Below, in pieces: positions 11,675 to 23,074 of a DNA stretch of 64,000 nt (positions within the stretch are counted from its first letter, which is position 1; each line of letters starts with the position of its first letter). The notes beneath the pieces are model-generated. The model was given only the letters and a program-made list of their open reading frames with translations. It did not search any database and was not told the origin of the DNA. The DNA lies in the NCBI GenBank assembly GCA_020912385.1, contig CP087221.1, positions 372,001-436,000 of the forward strand, in the 5' to 3' direction. Both the position numbers and the translations under genes were made by a program. The stretch is from Neofusicoccum parvum (taxonomy: Eukaryota; Ascomycota; Dothideomycetes; Botryosphaeriales; Botryosphaeriaceae).

Positions 11675-14259
11675 ATGGTCCGCTGGCTGCCAACGCGGCC
11701 GAAGGCCCAGGATGCCTCCGCCCACACCTCCTCCGACGAGCTGGGCGACGACAAGCCGAAGCCCGTGAAATGGAGCATGGGCATTCTGAACGACACAGAG
11801 ACCGACGAAGTGCCAGGTGCGTCTTCCCCGCCGCCTCTCCGCGCCCGCGTTGCTAACCGCCCCAGGCTCTGTCCTGCTCCTGTCCAGAGTCAATCAGCGA
11901 AACGAGCCGCTCGGTCTCCGCAACGCCCCGGCCAGGACCTCCTCGTCCTCTCTGCCGTCGCCCTACCCTCCCTCCCTCAAGAGTGTCGCCTCCTCGCGCC
12001 AGGAGAAGAAGCGGACTCCGGATGGCAAAATCATCCTCGACCCCCAGCCTGACGAGTCGCACAACGATCCTTTGAATTGGCGGCCCCTGCGCCGAGACGC
12101 CGCTCTGCTGTCTCTGGGCTTCTACTGCATGTTGGGCGGAGGTATGACTCCCATTCTGGCTGCTGGCTTCAACAATGTCGCCGCGACCTATGGAACCTCG
12201 CTCGAGAGCGTCTCCCTTACGACCGGTCTGTACATGCTGGGCCTGGGTCTTGGAAGCGTTGTGGCCTCCCCCACTGCAATTCTGTATGGCAAGAGGCCTG
12301 TCTATCTCGCGGCCTCTATTCTCTTTGTTCTGACGTCAGTCTGGTGCGCTCTGTCGCCCAGCTACGTGTCCCTTCTGATTGCCCGCATCGTTCAAGGCAT
12401 GTCCGTCTCCCCAGTCGAATGTCTTCCCTCCGCTACTATTGCGGAAATCTTCTTCTTGCACGAACGCGCCTACCGCTTGGGCGTGTACACACTCCTGCTG
12501 CTGAGCGGCAAGAACCTGGTGCCCCTCGTCAGCGCTGCTGTCATCGAATCATTGGGTTGGAGATGGGTATTCTGGTGAGTTTTTGTTGCGGACCTACGAC
12601 ACGCAGCGCTGATTGCGTGTTAGGATTGTCGCCATGGTGGTCGGAGCGGCCGGCCTACTACTATTCTTCTGCTGCCCCGAGACATTCTGGGATAGGACTC
12701 CTCGCCCTCGCCGCAAATCTCGCAGATCCAGGGCCGCCTCTCCCGTGGGTCGGTCTCATAAGAACCTTGGCGACTTTTTCCACCACGGAAAGTCTCCCAG
12801 ACCGTCTCATCCAGATCTGAGAGGCGTCAATGAGAAGCTCAGCCAGTCTGAGAACCTGACACTCAACATCCCCGAGACTCCAGGATCGATCGCACACAGA
12901 CGGCGCCAAAACCCCAATGCACACGTTGGATTCGCCGAGAGTGATCCCAGGGAAGAGGCCGAGAAGGAAAAGGTGGCCGGAGATGCAGGAGCAGACGCTC
13001 CCGAGATTCAGGTCGTCCCTGCACCAGCCTCTGTTCATCATGACGACTCTTGGAAAGTCGAGCCTAAGGGCGGTGCGCCAAAGACTCCTCACCTGCACAA
13101 CGTCAATTCCCCGTACTATTCGGAGAAAGCAGAAAACCAGGCTCAAGACTACTTCAGCCCTAATGCTGCCGATGCAGAGGTGCAGACAGATGGTCCTGCT
13201 CCTGTGCGCTCCGCAATGAAGTCTCCTCATCAGTCTGCCCCGCACAGTCCTGCCGTGCCTCGTCACGCCCACTTGTCACCAGCCATCTCTGAGAAGCCCT
13301 CACTTGCGCATCTTGACGCTGATCTTGAGGCTGCTTCCGGAACATCGACTCCTGCCCCACCCACCTGCCACTACACCGATCGCTTCCGGCAGGCTCCAAA
13401 GAAAACGTATCTCCAGACTCTCGTACCCTATTCTGGTCGTCTGTCTCAGGACAACTGGTTCCGTGTCATGGCGCGCCCTTTTATCCTCTTTGCATACCCA
13501 GCTGTGCTGTGGAGCACGGTCGTCTACTCGCTTTCCATCGGCTGGTTGATTGTCCTTTCCGAATCCGTCTCCGCCATCTACCGAGACCGCGATTCTTACA
13601 ACTTCACTGCACTTCAGTGCGGCCTGGTCTATATCAGCCCTTTTATTGGTGGTGTGCTGGGTACGGCTGTTGCAGGAAAGGTCAGTGACCTCATCGTACG
13701 ATGGATGTCTAGGCGCAACGATGGCGTTTACGAGCCTGAGTTCCGCCTCGTCATGGCAGCTCCAGTGGCCATCTGCACAACCATCGGCCTCATGGGCTTC
13801 GGATGGAGTGCTGAGGAAAGAGACGCTTGGATCGGTAAGAAGTCATCGCAGAGCCTTGTTCTGAAGGGAGACTAATAATGTGACAGTTCCGACCTTCTTT
13901 TTCGGTGTTATCAGCTTCGGATGCTCTCTCGGCAGCACGACTTCTATTACTTTCTGCGTGGACTCATACCGTCAGTACGCTGGTGAAGCGTTGGTTACGC
14001 TCAATTTCTCTAAAAGTATGTGCTTCACGACCCTGGAGAAGTTCCCTCGTACTTATACATGCCTCCCACAGACGTATTCCACGGCTTTGTCTTTTCTCTA
14101 TTCTTCACCCATTGGCTCGAACATGACGGTGCCAAAAAAGTCTACCTCGCTGTCGGCGGTATCCAACTTGCCTGTCTATTGGCCACCATCCCTATGTACA
14201 TCTACGGGAAGAGAGCACGCATGTGGACTGTTAGGAAGAACATGATGGAGAAGCTCTAG
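11675..14259 (+). CDS. MFS transporter, DHA1-like, with long central cytoplasmic loop
   Basis: Five exons (11675-11816, 11866-12574, 12624-13834, 13887-14015, 14072-14259) summing to 792 aa, each intron 49-56 nt with GT-AG ends. The motif DPLNW precedes TM1, as in fungal drug:H+ antiporter 1 members. TMs 1-6 run from about FYCMLGGGMTPILAAGF to VVGAAGLLLFFCC. RIVQGMSVSPVECL corresponds to the conserved TM4 region and YGKRPVYL to the loop 2-3 motif. About 250 residues of Pro/Ser/charged sequence then separate the halves, before TMs 7-12 (starting FILFAYPAVLWSTVVYSLSI) and a basic C-terminus. Likely a plasma-membrane efflux or solute transporter; substrate cannot be told. The loop is long for the family. 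Confidence 0.9.
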
Positions 14260-15108
14260 CCCCAGAACACTAAACTCTCCTGGGCTATTTACCCTGTAGA
14301 GAGGGTATAGGCTTCTGGGCTTGACTTGCAAGAGTTTTTCATGATTTTATGAGGCATGACTCGGCGTCTCGCTCTGAGATGCTCTTCGGCGCAATATGGC
14401 TTTATTGCATTTGGAAGGCGTTTTATTCTATATCGGTATGCCCTCTCTATACGAGGGCAAGCGAACAGGCTGGTGGTTGATAGTATTCATTATTGTTCTG
14501 ATATCCCAGGGTTGTTACTCTACTGTTGGAAATTCACTTTTGGTAGCCAACGTGGATCACGTTCCGTATGCTCGAGGCTAAGTGTGTATGATGATTAATT
14601 ACTCGATCCACAGCCCGCGATCCACGCACTTGCCTAATATTGTTCTCTACTTAGGATCCCGTTCCGTGATAACTTTACATTATCTGATATGAGCCCAACT
14701 ATCATTCTCTTCGCGTCCCTAACGCCTCCGCCTGTAACTTTAAAAGAGCTTTTACTTGGCTAGGCGGAGATATTTATCCCACTAACAGCTTGCGCTGAAG
14801 GCGCTAAAGGTACAGTGGTCCGACCCCTAAAGTTTCTATCAGTGCCGTGCCGTGTGCGAAAATAGGGATGTAGTAAAGCGATTGTACTGCATAGTTTTGA
14901 GCAATCCCAGTCATGTTCGATTGAATCCTGTTGATACCCGTAGCTTGCTTGCCAGTCCAGGTTCAAATGCGTTTCTTTTGTATATGAAAGCTTGTTTCTA
15001 CTTAAGGTATCCTTTTAGATACATGCGTGAAGCCAGGAAAGGGATTTCTCGCACATCTAGTTTATCAAGCTCAGCTAGAACATTCCGACCAATAGGATTT
15101 CATGGCTT
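14260..15108. other. Intergenic region, AT-richer
   Basis: 3' flank of the transporter. No gene, RNA or repeat recognised up to the LINE target-site duplication. Confidence 0.4.
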
Positions 15109-15124
15109 TCTATTACACGTAGGC
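15109..15124 (+). repeat. Target-site duplication, left copy
   Basis: TCTATTACACGTAGGC, repeated exactly at 16238-16253 on the other side of the LINE fragment. Confidence 0.85.
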
Positions 15125-16029
15125 CCCCAGAAGGGACCCCAGGAGCAAGAAAGACAGCAGCCAAACCCCTGGAAAAAATCCAAAGCCAGTGCCTGCGTGC
15201 CATCTCTGGAGCATACAAGTCAACACCCACCCAAACACTAGAGCATGAGACTGGGATTGCCCCCCTCTCACTCCACTTGGATGAGCTTACACTGGCACAT
15301 ACAATCAGAAGCAAAAAGGGACCGGTAGCCACAATAGTTGAGAACACATGCAGGGACATCAAGATGATTGCTAGGGCCATACTGAATGCCAAGGGAGCTT
15401 CTGGCCCATCTAGGAGAACACTACTAGAGAGAAAACTGGACTCCCTCCTCAGCAGCTGCCCCCCTGCAAGTCAAAAATTCCCAGAGCAAACCAGGCTTCG
15501 TACGGCAATCAGAGAGCTATGGAAGGAGAGGTGGACAAAGCAAACTAGACAGGAGAGGAGAAATAAGCCAGTGGCCCAGGGCGCATCCTGGAATCCAAAA
15601 ATCAGGCAGCTCCACAGTGAACTCACCAAACCACAAAGCACTCTCCTCACCCTGCTACGCACTGAATACATTGGCCTTGAAGACTTTCTCTCCAGGCGCA
15701 AGGTACCAGGCCACCCCAGCCCAGCCTGCCCATGTGGCTGGCACAGACAAACACCAAAGCACATCCTCCTGTTCTGCCCACACTTCCAAGAAGGCAGAGC
15801 ACAGATGCTACAACTAGCAGAAACCACAGACTACCACACCCTTCTGTCAACAAAGAAAGGGGTCCAAGCAGCAACAAAGTGGTTTCTACACCTAGGGCTG
15901 CTAAACCAATTTAGTCTGGCAAGAGAGATGGACCAGGAGGCCAAGGAGGTCCACCAGGAGAACTACCAGGAGAACCAGGATCTTGACCAGGAGGACCAGC
16001 ACCAGGACATGGGAGAAAGAGAGAGCTAA
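15124..16029 (+). pseudogene. LINE ORF2 C-terminal fragment
   Basis: Open for about 300 codons without a start codon. It reads PEGTPGARKTA, LEHETGIAPLSLHLDELTLAHT, then LEDFLSRRKVPGHPSPACPCGWHRQTPKHILLFCPHF, the Cys/His motif at the C-terminus of Tad/I-clade LINE polymerases, and ends in a Gln/Glu/Asp-rich tail. Nearly collinear with the copy at 59.8-61.1 kb. Lacks endonuclease and RT core, so it is a dead-on-arrival copy. Confidence 0.88.
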
Positions 16030-16237
16030 GGTTAACACCTAGCTAATATAAGGCTGCTATAGTAGCTTCTACCGGTAAGCAGGAAAAACGGAATATGAAG
16101 GGGCAACCAACCCAAGAAGAAAGGAGGGGTTTTTCACCTGGAAGACCAGGTTTTCCCTCTCATGTAAAATATCGCAGATAGCCTACCCCGCATGGACCCG
16201 AAAGGGAGCTATATCGGGAAGAAAATGAATTTATCTA
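15125..16237 (+). mobile_element. 5'-truncated Tad-like LINE retrotransposon (copy 1)
   Basis: A 1.1-kb insertion between perfect 16-bp direct repeats. It contains the C-terminal part of a LINE ORF2, about 200 bp of 3' UTR, and ends in a TATC/TCTA simple tail, the usual signature of target-primed reverse transcription. The 3' UTR and tail are closely similar to those of the copy at 59601-61136, notably the block with GGACCCGAAAGGGAGCTAT. Truncation occurred inside the region following the reverse-transcriptase core. No RIP-like decay is seen. Confidence 0.88.
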
Positions 16238-16253
16238 TCTATTACACGTAGGC
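16238..16253 (+). repeat. Target-site duplication, right copy
   Basis: Exact second copy of the 16-bp duplication flanking LINE copy 1; its first bases overlap the simple-repeat tail. Confidence 0.85.
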
Positions 16254-18677
16254 ATCAGACTTAGGATAGGAGCCTAGTAATCTCACTTCCGTCACCGCCA
16301 CAAGATTGTAATTTACCCGACATGCTTACTAAAGCAACGACATTCTAAGATCGGCACTCTAGCTTGTTTAGTTGAGAATATCTATTATTCTACTAACAGT
16401 CCCGGTCCCTAAAGGAAAAGAGACGCGCAAGCATTTTTCGGAAACAACAAGGACCAGTTTTGCTATCCAGTGATCATTGCGCCCTTTCGGTGTATGGATT
16501 CATAGATAACGAGGAGACCACTCAACGATTGAAATACGCTGATATATACACACCCTTTACAAGTCCAGGCTCGCATTGAACAATTATCATAACCAAGGTG
16601 AGTCGGAGAAACGTCTAAGCCAGCTAAACGAGTAACTATCTTGAAGGAGGTGCGCGAGAAGGCAAGCACATAAAGCATGTTGGCATTCAGCTTCTTTGAG
16701 ACCGTACTTACGGGGTTATACTAATAGACTACAGACCTCCTTGAATCCATATGTATATTGGCTATCTAATAATGGCAGCATAGAAAGTTTAACATTATAA
16801 TCGAGCTTTGGTACTGACAAAACTGCTCCTCGATTACAGCTCGCCGCTCACCAATAAAACAGCAGACTCAAAAGAAGATATACATATAGACGCGACCAAA
16901 CTTCGTATTTACTAATTCGAACTCGGGTCACGTCATTATGCTTAGAGAAAGCCTTGTGCAAAAAGCTTGCCCAGGCAACGACTACCAGATGTGGTGATCA
17001 AAAACTATACATTACGATTTGGACACATGAACTACGAATTTCTCTCAAGAAAAGCATTCACTAAACTAATATAGTGGAGATTCCGCTGTCAGAGGGCCCT
17101 CCCGATGTTTTGATTTGCATCACTTCTCACCAACGCCTACTTCACCTTCCTCCACTCCGTGTTCCGACATGCAACACGCGAAGACTTCCAGCTGACCTTT
17201 TGAGTTTCGATCAATGCTTCAGCAACTGATGAATTCACGCGCTATCGTTGCTATGTTGCTGCCGCCATGTCTAAGTGGCCTCTCTAGTTTAGCGAGAATT
17301 AGATAGCTCAAAAGGAAATGAGATTTCATGTAGTCAAACGCGTCCCTGGGACCGGTCCGCCGCCAAAATAGTCCGCGGCAACGTCGAGCGGCTCAAAACG
17401 CGATCTCTCGGTCCCAAACACATACGAATAAATTCGGTCTGCCGCGCATGGGAAATTGCATCCGCGGAGCAGGGGCAGCCGGGCGGTTCTCGCGCCGACA
17501 ACTTCCAACGTCTGAAGACAGCATATGGTTCCTGGCTTGACGCAGAGGCAACATTGTGGCTTTCGCGTCTTTAACTTCCAACGTCGGAATTGCAAGTCTG
17601 GTTGTGGTGTGCACCTGGTTGTGGTGTGCACAGAAGGCGATACTCATTACTCCTTGGGGACGACGAGAGAGACGTGCGCATAGCAAGCTGTACTAATTCA
17701 ATACTGCTGCACTTCGTTCCAAGCCTAGCCAGCTAGAGCGACTGTCGCCGAATTAAAAGTTGATCGTTACTGAAACCCGATTGCAGACGGGAGCTGTGTA
17801 TTTGCATTTGCCTACCTCGCTGCGAGTCGATAACGTATGGGATACAGAACTCACACCCTATTTTTTTTTTACCGAAAGTCAAATGAAACGTTGGGAAGGA
17901 GTAAATGGAAGACCAAGAGACTTGACGAAGAGGAAGCCAAAACTGCTCAAGCCCAGAAGCTCTCAATCCGCCGCTCTTCTCATCTCGAAACACGCCATCA
18001 CGTCCCGCACCAAGTTTAAGAATTATCCATCCATTACCCATTTACTACGTTCCGTATCTGCCTGTCTGACCGCGTACAACCCATCCGTCCATCTCCAGAG
18101 CAAGAAGAAAATAGATGCCGTGTTCACGAGGGGAAATGGGAAAAGAAAGTCCATAATTTCAACGTCCAGAACCTTTGTGGGGGGACTAAGGGAATTGGGA
18201 AATAATATGCTACAATGCCGCCACATGCAAGACCCAAAAGAGAAACATAGAAAGAAACAGAAAAGGGAGTCCAACCAAACCCCATGTCCTTATTAACCCT
18301 GAAAAAAAAGCAGAATTCTCTTACGCTTACTGATGCTGATTACGAACTCGGAAGATGATGGTCGGTCTTGGGTTTGCAGAGTCCGAGGGTATCAAGCAAC
18401 AACAACGAACACCGAATGGAAATGTAGGAGACAAGGAAAATGAAACCTGATTACACAGACTTTGAGGTATAGAGCCTGAGAAGGGATTGCAAAAGAAAAA
18501 GTGGACCGGGGAAATTTTTTCTCGCACGACGCGTATACGCAAACCCCCAAACTTCGCTGCCGCCGCTGCTGCTGCTCGCTCGCTCGCATCATCTGTAGAT
18601 GCCTCTGATCATACGGCAATATGCAAATCACTCACCCCCCCCCCCCGTTCTTCTTCGTCCATATTTACCTCTCTGAG
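16254..18677. other. Long intergenic region
   Basis: 2.4 kb, AT-richer than gene regions. No credible open frame, tRNA or repeat; a poly-C run lies near 18636-18650. May include the 3' UTR of the gene at 18678. Confidence 0.4.
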
Positions 18678-21666
18678 TCAGTAGTTCATCCCTCTGCTAG
18701 CTTGGCTCGCACGACTTGGGCTCGTCCGGCTTCGCTCATCCTCCTCCAAGACGTCACTCAACCTTGTTGGGTGGTGATGCCGCATACCAGCCCATTCGCC
18801 ATAACCCGCACCGCTGTAATCCGGAACACCCGAGCTCGTGCCATAGCCCGGGTCACTCGGACCAGCTGTGCTGGTTCCGCCGGGGCGAGCCATTGACGAC
18901 GAAGGAATACCATAACGCTGCGCCAGTTCCTGTTCGCGCACGATGTCCGAGTGCACATCGTAGTCATCTTCACTACCTTCACCGCTCTGCTGAGAGCGCG
19001 AGCGCGCATGGCCGAAGGTGACGCCTGCGCCTCGGTAGCGTGCGGGAATACGCCGGCCTTGGTTGTCGAGGATAAAGTTGCCGTGTTCGTCGATCAGCCA
19101 GTCGTCGTCGCCACCCATGGAGCTAGTGTCTTCGACAGAAGAGGGAACGTAAGAACGCTCACCGCCTGAGGGGCTCATCACACCGCTAGTCGGCGTGCGT
19201 CCGCCAGGAAGGAAGCTGCCTTCGTGTTGGTAGAAGTGATCGTCTGCCGCTGCGGTTGGGGAGGGCAAGCCAGCTGCAGTGCTGCCTGGGGTATAGGTGT
19301 GCGGTTGAAGCGGCGCTGGTGAGATGGTGGGCGGCATCGCGGCATGGCTTGTAGAGGGGCCTTGAGTATTGTTGGGATGCGAGGGCTGGTAGGTGCCCTG
19401 AGCCAATGACGGCAGGTCAGGCTCGTGATGCAGACGGGATGGCTCGGTGAATGGATCGGTATCCGTGGGTGACTGCGGGTCCTCGTAGCTGTAGCCACCT
19501 TCTATGTTGGTCGGTTGCTGGTGACTTTGATTGCCACCCGGAGCTGCGTGCTGCGAGATGCTTCCATGCCTGCTCATGCCGGGAACCATGGGCACGACCT
19601 GAACGCCACCGACGAGGGTTGGCTGACCTTCGCGCAGCGAGACGACACGTTCGCGCTCTTCCTGCTCGCGACGACCCAGCTCTTCCCATGCCCTCCTAGC
19701 CTCATCCTTAGAGATGCTCAGTTCACGCTGCATCTCCTGGACCATCTTGTTGGCCTTCACGCTCTTTTGCTTCTCGAGGCGCATTTGCTCGAGTGCTTCC
19801 TCCCGTGCTGCACGTTCCACGTCGATAGCCTTCCGCAGCTCGCCAAGAGCCTCTTGCTGGCGCTCCTGCTCGCTTCTCGTCTCATAAAACCAGCGCTGGA
19901 ACTTGCGCTCGGATGAAGCACGTAAACGCTGCAGCTCGACAACGGCGTGGAAGAGATTGGCACCGGCCGCGGAAAGGTCAGTAATCTGGCGGGACATCTG
20001 TTGCGTGAGGGACTGGCCAGCGAGCTCTTCCTGATTCTGCTCGAGACGGCGGATCCAATAAGATGTGAGCCCCTCCCAGTGCGAAGACAGTTGCTCCCAG
20101 CGCTCAAATGCATGTGGGAATGTCGACACAGTAGGGTCCCGGGCCTGACCGTCTCCTGCGACGCGCGACTGGGCCGTAGACGGCCCCGCCGAAGCGCCTG
20201 GACGAGCCTGTGATGCGGTGCCTGAAGTCTGCCTCGCGTGTGTCGACGGCGGCTGGCCCGGGCGGGCTGAAGCCGAGGCTGGGGCAGACTGTGGAGGAGC
20301 TGCGCGCGGCTGTCCCTGGGACAGCGAGGGGCCACGAGAGCGCGCAGCCGCCGCTGGGTCTTGGGGCTGTCCGCGGGCGGGGGACATGACAGGTCCTCCG
20401 CCAACGACCTGGGGACGGTCGCCCGGGCGGGGAGCAGTGGTGTAGGGGGGATATGCGGCCTCGGCAGAGGTCCTGCCGACTGCAGGCTCGGCTCTCCCGT
20501 AGTCCTGGGTCTGGCCAGCAACGCCAGCAGCGGCAGCCCTCCTCTCAGCATTCTTCCTGCGCTGCTCCTCCTGCTGCACGCGTTGTACTTGTTCCTCCCG
20601 CTCTTTCGCTGCCTCAGCCTCGGCTTGCTTGCGTGCTGTCTCGCGCTCGTGGCGCGCCCTCATGATCTGCTGGGGCGTGCGCATAGGCGCCGGGGCTTGC
20701 TGGACTGGCACCGGGCCGGCGGCAGAGCGGGCGCCGCCGTTCGCCGCGCGGCCGTTGCCGCCGAGGAGATCTGACATTTGGGCGTTTTCTTCGGCCAGGT
20801 CGGGCGTGAATAGGTTTGGACCGCGGAGTGCTTCTTCGAGCGCGTACAGGATGGCGGCTTGGGTGCGCCGCGAGATGCGCAGCGCAGGATGGGGGGCGCC
20901 GGGGTCGTCCTCGGTGGCCGAGTTCCTGCGCGAGTTGGCGGCTTCGCGGGCGGACTCCCAGTGCTCCTGGGCGGTGTCTCTGGGCGCGGAGGCGGAGGCA
21001 GCGCGGCCGAGGTCCTGGAGCTCCGGGGTGCGGCGGAGGGTGTGGGGGATGCTTCCGGACGAGCTCGAGGGCCGCGAGAGGGGCTCGTGCTGGCGGTAGT
21101 ACTGGTGGGCCTGCTGCTGGCGTTGCTGGAGGGAGGTCGTGTAGGGTTCGTGACGGTCGTGGGTCTCGTGAGCGGGCGGCGGCAGGCCTGCTTGCGACAC
21201 GCTGGTCGACAGCTGCGCGCTGCTCGCTGGAGACGTCAATTCGGCTGAGGGCCGGCAGCCCTGACGAGAGCTCAGTCGCGGAGCCTGGCTGCTGGGTCGG
21301 CAGGTGCTGGGCGACGGGGCAGGTGCGGATGGGTCGCGGCGTGCAGCTGAGCTTGTCCGGCGAAGAAGCACAAGGAATGCTGGGGCTCCTGGCAGAAGGC
21401 GAGGTCAGTACGGGCGGCGGCGGGCAGCGCTTCGGCGCGCCAGGGCGCAGGCAGGACGGCTTGGGCGCGCGCAATGGCAAGAGGCTGGTGGGTGGTGAAA
21501 ATGGGGAGGTCGGGCCAATGCGACGCGCTGGCGGCTGGCAATGGGTGCACGGTGAAGCGAGCACCAGGCCCAGCAACCGCACGGCGTCATCGCAGGAACG
21601 CCAACGACTTACCGCGGCCAGCAGGATCTGGAACGTCGAGGCGCCGGACTCCGGACGCGCGCGCAT
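18678..21666 (-). CDS. Large coiled-coil, Gln/Pro-rich protein, function unknown
   Basis: The main exon is open from the TGA at 18678 to about 21370. It has a conserved-looking patch (SRRTQAAILYALEEALRGPNLFTPDLAEENAQMSDLL), a Lys/Arg/Glu-rich helix, a long Ala/Gln/Pro-rich linker, then a coiled-coil block beginning FERWEQLSSHWEGLTSYWIRRLEQNQEEL and running about 170 residues, and a Pro/Ser/Gly-rich C-terminus. The furthest upstream in-frame start-like codon (21371) is GTG and the first in-frame ATG is at 20777, so a 5' exon is expected. A good candidate is 21613-21666 (MRARPESGASTFQILLAA) with a consensus GTAAGT donor, joining a CAG acceptor near 21280 or 21257; this join is not proven. No known domain; probably a cytoplasmic scaffold. 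Confidence 0.62.
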
Positions 21667-23074
21667 GCCGCGGCGCTGGGCTCTGCGCAGGCCGGGGCGC
21701 TCGCGGGCGGGGGGCGCAGGTGTTGCGGGTGTTGCGGCGTCGGCGAGCTGGCGGCGGCCGTGGAGCTGGCTGTCGCCGTCACCGCAACGTCTTGGGGTGC
21801 GCAGTTTTCAGGCCGGGCGTGGCGAGGTGCAGGAGGACAAGGAGCTGCGCGAGGAGGGCAATTGGCGCACGCGGATGCTATCGTCGCGCGGTGCGTTTGC
21901 GTGCACCGGTCAGCCTGTACCTCCTCGCCGCGATCCCTGGCGTCTCTCTGCGCCGCTGCGTCGTGGTCAAGCCGGCAGCCAGTGCACGGCGACTCCTCCG
22001 GGCCTGGAGACGGCAGTGCTAGTGGGTCGCGCGGTCCGGGCATTCAGCAGGATACAGAGATTGGGGGCATGTGCGTACAAATTGGTGCCAACGCATCGCG
22101 CCGGAGCGCTCCCTGTCGTCATCTCGAGCCGTGCAGGCATCCCGCCGCCGCGGGCCTGTGGCTGGTGCGAGAGAGCTGCTCGAGTCCAGCGCGCTGTGGC
22201 GACGGCCTGCACGTCACGCATCGCGAGAGCCTGCTGCGAGCGAGATCCAGCGTCTTTAAACACCAGCCAGTCTCCAGCCGACGCCTGCCGCCCGCATCCA
22301 GCGAGTCCCAGCGGCGGGAAGCGTGGCAGGACCGCGTCCGGGAGCCTATCAGGACGCGCCGCAGCCCTTGCGTGCCTGAGCTACTGCTCCCTCGACCTGC
22401 CGCCTCTGTGCCCATCTCACCACCGCCCACCAACGCCAGGGGCGCTGGCAACGCCCCTCGCTGCTGCGGTTGCCTCTGTCTGTCTGTCTGCCTGCTGCAC
22501 GCAGCGAACGCGCGCCGCCCGCCCGCGTGCAACTGCCGCCGGGACGCTGCCTGGAGGAGCCCGCCGCAGCCCTTCCAGAAGCCCGCCCGCACGCCGGCGC
22601 GACTCAGGCGCGCGCCCACACAAACACCACAGCCGTGGTTGCCGGAGCTATCACGGCTCAACCGCTGTCTTGCTCCGGCGCCGGCGCGACTCAGTTTCTT
22701 CGAGAACACCCCGCACGTTCGCTCTCGGGCGTGGACAGCTTCCTAAACACGTCATGGCCGGAGCTCAGTGCAGTGACATCGCTTGGCAGGGGTGGAGCCC
22801 AGCGTCTTCTGCGTCGGCGGTGTGTACAGGCCGCGACTCATGCAGCCATAGTCCGATTGATAATTCTGCCTCCACCGTGCCATGAGCATCACACGGCCGG
22901 CTAAAGAGACTGCCTGAAGGAAACCCGCCGCCAGCACTACTAACTAGATGTCCCTTTTGAAACCCAAACAAGGCAGCAAAGCCTGCATGCCCCGACGCCC
23001 TCGATCGTCAGAAATGCTCCTTCAGAAAAGTGGAAAAGAGGAACTACACCACCGCAGAGTGGAGCAGATGGAAT
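21667..23074. other. GC-rich intergenic region
   Basis: Holds the presumptive promoter of the coiled-coil gene and the 3' flank of SPT16. Long overlapping open frames on both strands are Arg/Ala/Pro-rich and look like GC artefacts. Confidence 0.4.

Noticed and set aside
20816..22885. 689-residue plus-strand open frame
   Set aside because: Arg/Ala/Gly-rich translation of GC-rich DNA overlapping the coiled-coil gene antisense; no motif and no conserved pattern.
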